A DNA stretch of 9,655 bases from Betaproteobacteria bacterium (GCA_947468785.1 CANIMS010000042.1:1-9655), one strand, 5' to 3'. Positions 1-9,259 are shown, numbered from the stretch's first letter. Notes: generated by a model from the sequence alone, not told the origin. Numbers and translations: made by a program.

Positions 1-1088
1 GACTTTTGTTGATTGCTTCGCTCGCTTTATTCATCTCATTTTTAGCGCGCCCAGCCATTGGGACCAATACCGCGCAAAATTTGGCGCATACCCCAGTCAG
101 CCTTCATTTTTCAGAAATCGAGGTTTCTGAGCTTTTGCAGGTCCTGGCCAAAATGGGTAAGACCAATTTTCTCCTTAGCGAGTCCATCAAAGGGAGGATG
201 TCGATTCACCTAAACAACACCCCCTGGCAGACTGCCCTCCACTCAATCTTGGCCAGCAGGGGTTTACGCCTCATTCGAAATGGGGATATTTACTGGATTG
301 GGCCTCACGCAGAAATCCAAGCGTTTCAAAAATATCGGCGTGAAGATGCTGCCCTGCCATTTGGTGGCGATCATGTGAATAGCCCACGGCAAATTTTGAT
401 TGAAGCTCGGATTGTCGAAGCTGATGAGCGCTTTGCACGTGAGTTAGGCGTCAAGTTGGGCGCTCAAGCAAATGCAATCGGAGGCAATCCCGAACAAAAC
501 ATCGCCAGCACCTTAGATTTAGGGGGCGCTGGTCTCAATGGCTTTAGCCCAGCAACTATTGCAGCAACACTAGTCTCGAAAAATGCGCAGCGCTTACTTC
601 AGCTAGAGCTCTCAGCGCTGGAAACAGAAGGTCAAGGAAAAATTTTGTCTAATCCCCGCATCATGACCGGGGATCAAGTAAAGGCAACTATTGAACAGGG
701 AACTGAACTGCCTTATCAAATCACCTCGCAAAACGGCAACAAACTGCAGTTCAGAAAGGCTAATTTACGTCTAGAGGTGCTTCCCAAAATTCATCCTGAT
801 GGAAAAATTTCAATGCTGGTTGGTATTAACAAGGACACGATTGGCATGAAAACCGAACAGGGCTATGCCATTGACACCAAAAGCCTCAGCTCGGAGGTGA
901 CCGTTGAAAATGGCGGCACGGCCATTATTGGTGGAATCTTTCAAACTACAGAGCGATCTGACGAGGTGAAAATTCCTTTATTGGGAGATATCCCCATTAT
1001 TGGTCATTTATTTCGCCATAAATCCAAATTACAAGATAAAACTGAGCTACTGGTCTTTCTAACCCCCACCGTTCTCGACAAACCCTAA
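1..1088 (+). CDS. compact PilQ-like secretin, 5' end outside window
   Basis: Outer-membrane secretin of the PilQ/GspD family, the ring-shaped channel for type IV pili or secreted proteins. The reading frame is open to the left edge. A TTG at base 6 could be read as a start, but the first residues (LIASLALFISFLA) are the hydrophobic core of a signal peptide with no basic n-region, so the true start is probably just upstream. Counting from base 6, an STN/N0 domain spans about residues 31-100. The secretin core runs from RQILIEARIVEA (129-139) to LLVFLTP (348-354), with the hallmark VENGGTAIIGGI (300-311) and PLLGDIPIIGHLF (324-336). Typical PilQ is around 700 residues with AMIN and N1 domains; neither is visible here. 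The adjacent aroK-aroB matches the usual pilQ-aroK-aroB order, which supports a pilus or DNA-uptake role. The symbol is left empty because the architecture is atypical. Confidence 0.85.
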   Translation, partial: LLLIASLALFISFLARPAIGTNTAQNLAHTPVSLHFSEIEVSELLQVLAKMGKTNFLLSESIKGRMSIHLNNTPWQTALHSILASRGLRLIRNGDIYWIGPHAEIQAFQKYRREDAALPFGGDHVNSPRQILIEARIVEADERFARELGVKLGAQANAIGGNPEQNIASTLDLGGAGLNGFSPATIAATLVSKNAQRLLQLELSALETEGQGKILSNPRIMTGDQVKATIEQGTELPYQITSQNGNKLQFRKANLRLEVLPKIHPDGKISMLVGINKDTIGMKTEQGYAIDTKSLSSEVTVENGGTAIIGGIFQTTERSDEVKIPLLGDIPIIGHLFRHKSKLQDKTELLVFLTPTVLDKP

Positions 1089-1100
1089 TAAAATCGAAGA

Positions 1101-1625
1101 GTGAACTCTTCAAGCAAAAATATTTTTCTAATTGGCCTTATGGGTGCGGGTAAATCGACCGTTGGAAAAGTATTGGCAAAAAAATTAGGGCGTCGTTTCT
1201 TAGATGCCGATCATGTTATTGAAGAACGGTGTGGAGTCAAAATACCGGTCATTTTCGAAATGGAAGGTGAAGAAGGCTTTCGTAAACGCGAGGCCCAAAC
1301 GATTCGTGACGTCACCGCTGAAGAAAACATCATCCTAGCAACTGGTGGTGGCGCAGTCCTATTACCAGAAAATCGCAAAGCGCTGAGCGAGCGTGGCACC
1401 GTCATTTATCTCCACGCCAATCCCATTGAACTATGGCATCGCACCAAAGGCGGTGATGGACGTCCACTACTTAAAAATGGTGACCCAAAAAAAATTCTTG
1501 AAAATTTATATGCCATTCGCGATCCTCTTTACCGCGAAATCGCCAATCATGTAATTGAAACTGGTAAACCAAGTGTTAATCAGCTGGTCAATACTCTAAT
1601 CATGCAGCTTGAACTTTCCAACTAA
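1101..1625 (+). CDS. aroK: shikimate kinase
   Basis: Cytoplasmic kinase that phosphorylates shikimate to shikimate 3-phosphate with ATP, in aromatic amino-acid synthesis. The 174 residues match the usual family length. Visible motifs are the Walker A loop GLMGAGKST (12-20), the acidic pair in DADHVIE (35-41) for Mg2+ and shikimate, FRKRE (60-64) with the substrate-binding arginine R61, the glycine motif TGGGAV (81-86), the LID arginine in GDGRPLL (R121) and R140 in the IRDPLY segment. I chose the GTG at 1101 because it places the family N-terminus about 11 residues before the P-loop; the next in-frame ATG lies inside the P-loop and would destroy it. The Shine-Dalgarno sequence is weak (GAAGA abutting the start). 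The start lies 12 bases after the secretin stop and the stop is 5 bases before aroB, so the three genes are probably cotranscribed. Confidence 0.96.
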   Translation: MNSSSKNIFLIGLMGAGKSTVGKVLAKKLGRRFLDADHVIEERCGVKIPVIFEMEGEEGFRKREAQTIRDVTAEENIILATGGGAVLLPENRKALSERGTVIYLHANPIELWHRTKGGDGRPLLKNGDPKKILENLYAIRDPLYREIANHVIETGKPSVNQLVNTLIMQLELSN

Positions 1626-1630
1626 ACACT

Positions 1631-2716
1631 ATGATGAAAACACTTGAAGTTGATCTTGGTAGCCGCAGTTATCCCATTTATATTGGCGCTAACTTGATTG
1701 AGCAATCAGCCCTATTTAAGGATTGTGAAAAAGCCACATCAATCTACATCGTGACCAACACTACTGTTGCGCCGCTATATGCTGAGCGCCTGTCTAAAAC
1801 CTTAGCCAGCTTTGGCAAGCCCATTAGAACAATCGTATTGCCAGATGGAGAATCCTATAAAGACTGGAAAAACCTACAGCTGATTTTCGATGACCTTCTC
1901 AAGTTTGGAGCCGACCGTCAAACGATGCTGGTAGCTTTGGGCGGTGGCGTCATTGGAGATATGACAGGTTTTGCCGCTGCAAGCTTTATGCGCGGTGTGC
2001 GTTTCATTCAGGTACCTACAACCTTGCTGGCACAAGTCGACTCTTCGGTAGGTGGTAAGACTGGCATCAATCATCCTCTTGGAAAAAATATGATTGGCGC
2101 TTTTCATCAACCGGTAGCAGTAGTTGCTGATCTGAATACTTTAAAAACTTTACCTGCTCGTGAGCTTTCAGCAGGACTTGCGGAAGTCATTAAGCATGGT
2201 GCAATTGCAGACGCCCTATTTTTAGATTGGATTGAAGCAAATACGGCCTCCCTATTGGCATGCGATACCGAAGCTATGGCTCATGCAGTTCTGCGTTCAT
2301 GCGAAATCAAATCTGCAGTTGTGTCTGCTGATGAAAGAGAAGGCGGCATTCGTGCCACGCTTAACTTTGGCCATACTTTTGGTCATGCGATTGAAGCAGG
2401 CATGGGTTATGGCGAATGGTTACATGGTGAAGCAGTGGGCTGCGGTATGGTCATGGGCGCCGATTTATCTTGTCGACTAAATCACATCAGTAAAGCCGAT
2501 GTTGAACGTTTAACTAAAATTATCCAGTCCATGAATCTACCAACACAAGCACCCAAATTTGGCGCCGCAAGGTATATGGAACTGATGCAAGTAGATAAAA
2601 AAACTGAGGGCGGACAAATTCGCTATGTACTTCTTGAGAAAATTGGTAAAGCCCAAATCAAGAGCGTGCCAGATGCTCAAGTTATTGAAACTCTAGCAGC
2701 TACTGGTGCCGCATAA
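1631..2716 (+). CDS. aroB: 3-dehydroquinate synthase
   Basis: NAD+- and metal-dependent cyclase converting DAHP to 3-dehydroquinate, the second step of the shikimate pathway, in the cytoplasm. The 361 residues are full family length. Seen in the sequence: PDGESYKDW (71-79), the nucleotide-binding GGGVIGD (104-110), [20 protein letters not shown] (128-147), and the three expected metal ligands E185 (in LAEVIKHG), H248 (in NFGHTFGHA) and H265 (in WLHGEAVG). Two ATG codons stand in tandem at 1631 and 1634 and either could start translation; no clear Shine-Dalgarno sequence precedes them. The gap to aroK is only 5 bases, which suggests translational coupling. The stop lies 10 bases from the stop of convergent cyaY, and I see no hairpin terminator in that gap. 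Confidence 0.97.
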   Translation: MMKTLEVDLGSRSYPIYIGANLIEQSALFKDCEKATSIYIVTNTTVAPLYAERLSKTLASFGKPIRTIVLPDGESYKDWKNLQLIFDDLLKFGADRQTMLVALGGGVIGDMTGFAAASFMRGVRFIQVPTTLLAQVDSSVGGKTGINHPLGKNMIGAFHQPVAVVADLNTLKTLPARELSAGLAEVIKHGAIADALFLDWIEANTASLLACDTEAMAHAVLRSCEIKSAVVSADEREGGIRATLNFGHTFGHAIEAGMGYGEWLHGEAVGCGMVMGADLSCRLNHISKADVERLTKIIQSMNLPTQAPKFGAARYMELMQVDKKTEGGQIRYVLLEKIGKAQIKSVPDAQVIETLAATGAA

Positions 2717-2726
2717 ACTTTATTGC

Positions 2727-3110
2727 TTATATTTTCTTTAGCGTGACGGCGATAGTTTTGCCTGCCTGAGCTGAAGCAAACTCAGATAAGTCGCTCAATA
2801 ACTCGCGGCCTGTTTTCGTATCCAGCCATAAAGGCTGAGTCATAGATCCAGCCCAACGGTAGTGATAGCCCCCGGATTTAGCGGCAACCCAAATCTCATG
2901 TAAAGGCGGCTGAGTATTGACCACAATCACGCTTTTATCCCGAAAACGAATATTGATGACATTACCTCCTTGACGCTCTATATCCAAATCCAGATCGAGC
3001 TCATCATCAGCCGCCTCTAGGGCCAGTTCAATTGAGTGCAATAAATGGCTGCCCTGTTCATGAAATTGCTTGTCATCAATAGCTTCAACACTCAAATTAT
3101 TTGGATTCAT
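2727..3110 (-). CDS. cyaY: iron donor protein CyaY (frataxin)
   Basis: Small cytoplasmic frataxin homologue that binds iron and modulates the IscS/IscU iron-sulphur cluster machinery. With this start it has 127 residues, slightly longer than the ~106 of E. coli. An acidic ridge is visible in the first helix and strand (E28, E32, D35, D36, E37, D39, D41, D43). The family signature QPPLHEIWVAAKSGGYHY (67-84) is followed by the LWLDTKTG segment. The frame extends upstream to an ATG at 3155, adding 15 residues (MSLKRMIEYSMQDAG) not typical of the family and nearly reaching the divergent lptM start. I prefer the ATG at 3110, which has AGGAC and GCAGG just upstream on the minus strand. In many proteobacteria cyaY is divergent from lptM and lysA or dapF, as here. 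Confidence 0.93.
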   Translation of the reverse strand: MNPNNLSVEAIDDKQFHEQGSHLLHSIELALEAADDELDLDLDIERQGGNVINIRFRDKSVIVVNTQPPLHEIWVAAKSGGYHYRWAGSMTQPLWLDTKTGRELLSDLSEFASAQAGKTIAVTLKKI

Positions 3111-3133
3111 ACCTGCGTCCTGCATGCTATATT
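3106..3133 (+). promoter_or_regulatory. candidate sigma-70 promoter for lptM-lysA
   Basis: A -10-like TATATT (3128-3133) is preceded at 16 bases by TTCATA (3106-3111), a 4-of-6 match to TTGACA. Transcription would begin near 3140, leaving a leader of about 18 bases before lptM. The divergent cyaY gene must also be transcribed from this 47-base gap or from within lptM. The assignment is by eye only. Confidence 0.3.
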
Positions 3134-3157
3134 CAATCATTCGTTTTAGAGACATTC

Positions 3158-3352
3158 ATGATAGCGATTATTAATAGAGCCCTTGGTATTAGCCTCCTAA
3201 TATCCCTAGTTGGGTGTGGGGTTAGGGGGCCCCTGATTTTGCCGATTATTCCGACGGTCCCTCCTGCGCCTATCGCGCCTGAACCCAAAGGAATACTCTA
3301 TCCACCACAGGCTCCTGAAGCCGCTCAAACACCAGCTAGCAATGACAAGTAA
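3158..3352 (+). CDS. lptM: LPS-assembly lipoprotein LptM (YifL family)
   Basis: Small lipoprotein of 64 residues. A basic/hydrophobic leader ends in the lipobox LVGC (17-20), with lipidation expected at C20, directly followed by the family signature GCGVRGPL (19-26). The rest is a proline-rich tail with low sequence complexity. In E. coli, LptM (YifL) associates with the LptDE translocon and helps LptD mature; that role is inferred here from the signature and from the neighbours, since yifL in E. coli likewise sits beside cyaY. An earlier in-frame ATG at 3101 would add 19 residues ahead of the leader and overlap cyaY, so the ATG at 3158, with GAGA a few bases upstream, is preferred. The 3' end overlaps lysA by 11 bases. 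Automatic pipelines easily miss genes of this size. Confidence 0.88.
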   Translation: MIAIINRALGISLLISLVGCGVRGPLILPIIPTVPPAPIAPEPKGILYPPQAPEAAQTPASNDK

Positions 3353-4640
3353 AGCGATCCCACTACCCAAATTATCTGGATTTACAGAACGTAATGGTGA
3401 CTGGTATGCCGAGGAAGTTCCTTTAGCAGACTTAGCTAAGGAGTTTGGCACCCCACTCTATGTCTATAGCAGAAAAGCGTTAACCCAAGCTTATGAAGCA
3501 TATGACCGGGCATGCGTTGATGCCAATGGAAAACGTCGAGCTCGCGTTCATTACGCCATGAAAGCCAATAGCAATTTAGCTGTACTTGATTGCTTTAAAA
3601 AACTAGGTGCCGGTTTTGACTTAGTCAGCGGTGGTGAATTAGCTCGTGCATTAGCAATTGGTGCTGATCCTAAAAGTTTGGTATTTGCAGGAGTAGGTAA
3701 GTCTGCCGCAGAAATCGCCCAAGCTTTAGAAGCTGGCGTGAAATGCATCAACGTCGAATCCATTGCTGAGCTTCATCAAATTAATCGAGTAGCTGACAAG
3801 TTAAATTGCCGCGCACCGATTTCCTTGCGCGTCAATCCCGATGTTGATGCGCAAACGCATCCCTATATTTCCACTGGGCTCAAAGGAAATAAATTTGGTA
3901 TTGCGTACCATGAAGTATTAAAAACATATCGTGAAGCTGCACTACTTTCACAAATTGATGTTGTCGGAATTGATTGCCACATCGGTTCACAAATCACCAC
4001 CACCGCTCCATATTTAGATGCGCTTGATAAAGTTTTAGATTTAGTTGAGAACCTTAAAAGAGAAGGGGTTGTGATTCACCATCTTGATTTAGGTGGTGGT
4101 CTAGGTATTTCATACAGCGATGAAATACCACCTGATATTACGGAGTTCACCAACACCCTCTTAAATCGTGTAGCCGAGAGAGGCTTTGGGCATCTTGATG
4201 TTGTATTGGAACCAGGCAGGTCTCTTGTCGGCAACGCTGGCATTCTGTTAACAAAAGTGGAATACCTGAAACCCGGTGTTGAAAAGAATTTTTGCATCGT
4301 TGATGCCGCCATGACAGAGCTCATGCGCCCAGCTTTGTATGAGGCCTATCACGGCATCGTGCCTGTAAAAACTAAGTCGATTAAATCATCGACTTACGAT
4401 GTGGTTGGTCCTGTATGCGAGTCTGGAGATTGGCTTGGTAGAGACCGCCCTCTTGCTGTTGAAGAAGGAGACCTGTTGGCTATTCTGTCTGCAGGTGCTT
4501 ATGGATTTGTCATGGCATCAAACTACAACACACGTCCAAAGCCTGCTGAAATTATGGTGGATGGCAAAAAGGTTTATGTCATTCGCAAACGCGAAAATAC
4601 TCAAGACTTGTTTGCAAGCGAGACCGTACTACCAAAATAA
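3342..4640 (+). CDS. lysA: diaminopimelate decarboxylase
   Basis: PLP-dependent fold-type III (alanine-racemase-like) enzyme that decarboxylates meso-diaminopimelate to L-lysine, the last step of lysine synthesis. The 432 residues match the family. Seen: the PLP lysine K74 in HYAMKAN (70-76), HIGSQ (213-217), the phosphate-binding GGGLG (251-255), EPGR (290-293), the catalytic CESGD (359-363) with C359, and AGAYGF (385-390) with the PLP-contacting tyrosine. The start at 3342 lies inside the end of lptM (11-base overlap, different frame), so translation is probably coupled. This start gives the normal N-terminus leading into the DLAKEFGTPLYVYS segment. No lysine riboswitch or long leader is present. 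The gene ends 22 bases before a strong hairpin terminator. Confidence 0.97.
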   Translation: MTSKAIPLPKLSGFTERNGDWYAEEVPLADLAKEFGTPLYVYSRKALTQAYEAYDRACVDANGKRRARVHYAMKANSNLAVLDCFKKLGAGFDLVSGGELARALAIGADPKSLVFAGVGKSAAEIAQALEAGVKCINVESIAELHQINRVADKLNCRAPISLRVNPDVDAQTHPYISTGLKGNKFGIAYHEVLKTYREAALLSQIDVVGIDCHIGSQITTTAPYLDALDKVLDLVENLKREGVVIHHLDLGGGLGISYSDEIPPDITEFTNTLLNRVAERGFGHLDVVLEPGRSLVGNAGILLTKVEYLKPGVEKNFCIVDAAMTELMRPALYEAYHGIVPVKTKSIKSSTYDVVGPVCESGDWLGRDRPLAVEEGDLLAILSAGAYGFVMASNYNTRPKPAEIMVDGKKVYVIRKRENTQDLFASETVLPK

Positions 4641-4662
4641 TTCTTTAAATAGTTCCAATAAA

Positions 4663-4696
4663 AAAACCCCGCTACATCAGCGGGGTTTTATTTTTT
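4663..4696. terminator. bidirectional Rho-independent terminator between lysA and cytochrome c4
   Basis: An 11-bp perfect stem (AAAACCCCGCT at 4663-4673 pairing with 4679-4689) has a 5-base loop, ACATC. A T-run follows on the plus strand (4691-4696) and an A-run precedes it (4660-4666), which acts as a U-tract for the minus strand. It lies between two convergent genes and can end both transcripts. Confidence 0.93.
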
Positions 4697-4707
4697 AGCG
4701 CTGAAGA

Positions 4708-5433
4708 TTAACGTAAACCAGCCATGTAATCTGAAACTGCTTTCATCTCTTGATCAGATAGCTTAGTAGCAATCGCCGTCATTTGGCTGCTATTTTTACG
4801 AGTGCCTTCACGGAAGGCCATTAACTGGGCGCTAGAGTAATCAGCCCATTGACCACCTAATAAAGGATATTGATTCGGAATACCAGTACCAGTAGGGCTA
4901 TGGCAAGCAGCGCAAGCTGGAACACCTTTAGCAGCGATGCCGCCGCGATAAATATTCTTACCCAATTCAATAGTGTCTTTATTCTGAGCAACGCCTAAAG
5001 ATGCAGGTTGAGTCGCCAAGTAGGCAGAGATATCGAGCATGTCTTGATCCGTCAAGGTGGCGACCATGCCCATCATCACTGGGTTTGCACGACTACCCTC
5101 TTTAAAGTTCTTCAATTGCTTGGCTGTATAAGCTGCATGCTGAGCAGATAATTTAGGCCATGTACTTACTGCGCTCTGACCTTTAGGGCCATGACAAGTC
5201 AGACATGCCGTTACACCACGCTTAGCATCACCATTGGAATAGAGTGACTCGCCAGCAGCAATATCAACCTTTGGCTTGCCTGGAACGGCTGCCTTGGCAT
5301 CAGCCATAGGGGCAGCAGGGGCAGGGTCAGCTGCAATAGCAAGACCCGAAATGCTTGTTAGAGCGAAAATGGAGAGAACCGCAAAACCAGCGCGCAAGCC
5401 AGTTAATTTGGAGATTTGGGAGGTTTGACGCAT
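4708..5433 (-). CDS. dihaem cytochrome c4
   Basis: Periplasmic electron carrier, probably delivering electrons to a terminal oxidase. The 241 residues hold a basic/hydrophobic signal peptide (about 1-35, cleavage near AIA-ADP), an Ala/Pro-rich linker (36-55), and two class I cytochrome c domains each with one haem motif: CLTCH (77-81) and CAACH (174-178). Axial methionines are expected near M120/M121 (ANPVMMGM) and at M218 (SSQMTAI). The internal duplication, with the matching LTDQDM and LSDQEM helices closing each half, is typical of c4. The start is supported by AAGGT about 8 bases upstream on the minus strand. It is divergent from engB with 114 bases between and convergent with lysA. No cytochrome maturation gene is adjacent. 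The family call is firm; the partner oxidase is not in the window. Confidence 0.93.
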   Translation of the reverse strand: MRQTSQISKLTGLRAGFAVLSIFALTSISGLAIAADPAPAAPMADAKAAVPGKPKVDIAAGESLYSNGDAKRGVTACLTCHGPKGQSAVSTWPKLSAQHAAYTAKQLKNFKEGSRANPVMMGMVATLTDQDMLDISAYLATQPASLGVAQNKDTIELGKNIYRGGIAAKGVPACAACHSPTGTGIPNQYPLLGGQWADYSSAQLMAFREGTRKNSSQMTAIATKLSDQEMKAVSDYMAGLR

Positions 5434-5500
5434 TATGTTTACCTTGGCAAAAATTCCTAAAAGTGTTTGGGCCCTACATTTACAACTTTTTACCCAACAC

Positions 5501-5516
5501 CATGAGATATTTCATG
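5501..5516. promoter_or_regulatory. near-palindrome in the cytochrome c4 / engB divergent gap
   Basis: CATGAGATATTTCATG is a 16-base dyad with 5-bp perfect outer arms and central ATAT, and one mismatched pair (positions 6 and 11). It lies in the middle of the 114-base divergent intergenic region, where an operator for either gene could sit. It does not match the FNR/Anr half-site TTGAT. It may be chance. Confidence 0.25.
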
Positions 5517-5530
5517 ATTTTGCGTGATTT

Positions 5531-5536
5531 TACAAT
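5531..5536 (+). promoter_or_regulatory. candidate -10 box for engB
   Basis: TACAAT lies 11 bases before the engB ATG. If used, transcription would start around 5542-5544, leaving a leader of only about 4-6 bases. This is consistent with the absence of a good Shine-Dalgarno sequence. No convincing -35 is seen at 16-18 bases upstream, so the call is tentative. Confidence 0.3.
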
Positions 5537-5547
5537 AGCTTCTGGAC

Positions 5548-7220
<1,673 letters not shown>

Positions 7221-7241
<21 letters not shown>

Positions 7242-8894
7242 GCGTTCCATAAAACGCTGTGGCGGCATATAGCCAATTACACGTTGATCTTTCTGCTCTT
7301 GTGAATCTAGGTTAAAGATCAAGATGCCCGGTGGACCAAATAAACCAAAGCGCTTTAATAAGGCCTGATTCTCAGGACTATTTTTAGTCACGTCAGCTTG
7401 CAGCAGAACGAATTGCTTAAGTTCTTGGTTTACCTGCGGATTAGCAAATGTATTGACTTCCATTTCTTTGCAACTGATGCACCAGTCTGCATAAAAATCC
7501 AAGAGTACTAATTTTTTATCTTCTTTTGCTTTACTCAATTGCGCATCAAGCTCTGATGATGACTGAATAACGATAAAAGAAAGGTCGCCTACCTGATGTA
7601 TCTTCTGTCCGTTCACTGTTTTTAAAGATCCTGCTACATCATTTTTTTGCAATAAAGGCGATGCAATCCATGCGGCAGTGGCTACCAATAAAACTCCTAA
7701 AGTACGCTGCAACCACACCATCCAAATACCAGTTGAGGGAATTAAAATTCTCGCCTCAATTGCAATAAAAAGGAGTGGCAATCCCATTCCCAAAGCCATT
7801 ACAAATAGAAGTCCAGCGCCCAAACTCATCGAACCCGTTTGCGCAATAAAGGCCAAAACCCCGGCTAGGGGGGCTGTTATACAGGGACTGGCTACTAAAG
7901 TAGAAATTCCCCCTAAGGCAAAAGCACCCAATACACTACCGCCCTTTTGACGACCCGCTAGCCTATCTACCTGCTGATGCCATGAATGAGGCAGCCTTAG
8001 CTCATATAGGCCAAACAAACTGCCTGAAAGGGCCAATAACAATATTGCAAACGCGGCCAAGGCAATCGGGCTTTGCAAAGCCCTTTGAACGCTACCGCCA
8101 AGAGCTGCCATGAGCACTCCAGCTAGCGCATATACCAAGGCCATACCCATGACATAAGAAAATGCTAAGGCACTCGCACGAGCCTTGGATACAGCCTTAC
8201 CGCCTTGGGACCCAAAAATAACACTCGAGAGAATTGGCAACATGGGTAACACACAGGGTGTAAATGCCAAAGCAAGGCCCAGAATAAAGAAGGCTAAGAA
8301 CAAATAGCCAGTAGACGTATTTTCTAAAAATCGACTGATAGCATTGACGTCATCCCGCTCACGCCATAAATCGGCAAGACTAAATTTTGCTTTAGCTTGA
8401 CTATCTACATTTTGCACACCCTCAATTATTTCTGGAATTGGCGCTGCCTTGACTCCAGGTCCAGTGAGTAAAAACTTGAGAGTCATTGGTGGATAGCAAA
8501 TACCGGCCTCTGCACAACCTTGTAGAGTTACTTCAATGTGAATAGGCTTACCAGGCTCTGGTTTTGCTTGAAGTAAGACCATGAATGGCTGCTTATAAAT
8601 CTGCATTTTTTTCTGAAAAGTTTCATCAAACTTTTCAATGCCCATCGGTAATGTAGGCTTGATATTGGCTAGCTTGCCAAGCTCTGTACCAAGCTCAAAT
8701 TTAAGAGACTCTTGATAAATGTAATAGCCCTTGGCAGGAAGAAATTCAAGTTCAATCTGATTCGATTTTTCTGGCCAAGTTGCTTCCACCTTAAATGCTT
8801 TCTCAGGCGGCAAAAAATCAGGTGCAGCTAATACTGGCACTGATACCAGTGCCAGTATTAGCAAAATCTTTTTCAGAAATGATTGCATTCTCAT
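7221..8894 (-). CDS. dsbD: thiol:disulfide interchange protein DsbD
   Basis: Inner-membrane protein that carries electrons from cytoplasmic thioredoxin to periplasmic thiol reductants such as DsbC and cytochrome c maturation factors. It has 557 residues. A signal peptide (1-24) is followed by the periplasmic alpha domain with C127 and C133 (CAEAGIC). The membrane domain has C214 (FTPCVLPM) and C338 (ASPCITAP), and the C-terminal thioredoxin-like gamma domain has WCISC (C472, C475) and a Pro-rich loop FGPPG. All six redox cysteines are present. I count six hydrophobic helices between about 196 and 411, against eight in E. coli; the C338-C472 distance is about 40 residues shorter than the E. 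coli equivalent. The start overlaps the cutA stop as ATGA, an adjacency also known in E. coli. A 16-bp hairpin lies in the signal-peptide codons. Confidence 0.95.
8827..8862. repeat. perfect 16-bp hairpin within the dsbD signal-peptide codons
   Basis: GCTAATACTGGCACTG (8827-8842) is followed by a 4-base loop ATAC and its exact inverse complement (8847-8862). In the dsbD mRNA the stem starts about 32 bases after the start codon and spans codons for residues 11-23, the hydrophobic core and cleavage region of the signal peptide. Half of the base pairs are G-C, so the RNA hairpin should be very stable. There is no U-tract after it. Confidence 0.97.
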
Positions 8895-9241
8895 ATCTTA
8901 GAATTTACCTCAGACTCCACCCATTTGCCGTACTGCTTTTCATATTGCTCTGGAGAAAAAGCCAAAATTTCAGGTAGGTCATAAGGATGAACGCTTTGAA
9001 TAAATGCAGAAATCTCCGACCACTTCGAATCAGTCGTCTTTGCAGAGAGCAGCACCTCTTGCTCTTCGCAAATCTTTCCTTCCCAGCGATAAATCGATTG
9101 AATGCCGCCCATAAGCTGCACACAGGCTGCTAAATTGTTTTTCACTAAAGCATGAGCCATGTCTTTGGCGGCCCCCGCATCGGGAAGGCTGGTCACTACC
9201 ACCAAAAGCTTGCTGGGATTGACTTGAGCGTTTTCAGACAT
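8891..9241 (-). CDS. cutA: CutA1 divalent-cation tolerance protein
   Basis: Small trimeric protein of the CutA1 family, linked in E. coli genetics to copper tolerance, though its molecular role is still unclear. It has 116 residues with the family motifs VVVTSLPD (14-21), LAACVQ (37-42), YRWEGKI (51-57) and HPYDLPEI (85-92). The cysteine that E. coli CutA has in its first strand is replaced (VTSLPD), while C40 and H85 remain. No good Shine-Dalgarno sequence precedes the ATG at 9241. The gene begins 68 bases after rplQ, behind a terminator, so its transcription must come from readthrough or from a promoter in the roughly 25 A/T-rich bases after the hairpin (a TATAAA-like word lies near the start). 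Its stop overlaps the dsbD start as ATGA, indicating coupling. Confidence 0.93.
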   Translation of the reverse strand: MSENAQVNPSKLLVVVTSLPDAGAAKDMAHALVKNNLAACVQLMGGIQSIYRWEGKICEEQEVLLSAKTTDSKWSEISAFIQSVHPYDLPEILAFSPEQYEKQYGKWVESEVNSKI

Positions 9242-9259
9242 TCTGTATTTATAACCTGA

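Noticed and set aside
3111..3155. Longer cyaY reading frame starting at 3155
   Set aside because: It adds 15 residues not seen in frataxins and leaves almost no space for the divergent promoters; the ATG at 3110 has a better upstream purine-rich site.
3111..3157. Lysine riboswitch upstream of lptM-lysA
   Set aside because: Only 47 bases are available between cyaY and lptM, far too short for a lysine riboswitch.
4373..4396. 9-bp inverted repeat (TAAGTCGAT arms, 6-base loop) inside lysA
   Set aside because: An arm of this length with a free loop size is expected about once by chance in 10 kb, and it lies mid-gene.
8068..8083. 16-base perfect palindrome GGGCTTTGCAAAGCCC inside dsbD
   Set aside because: It has 8-bp half-sites with no loop, lies in membrane-helix codons and is close to chance expectation; no regulatory context.
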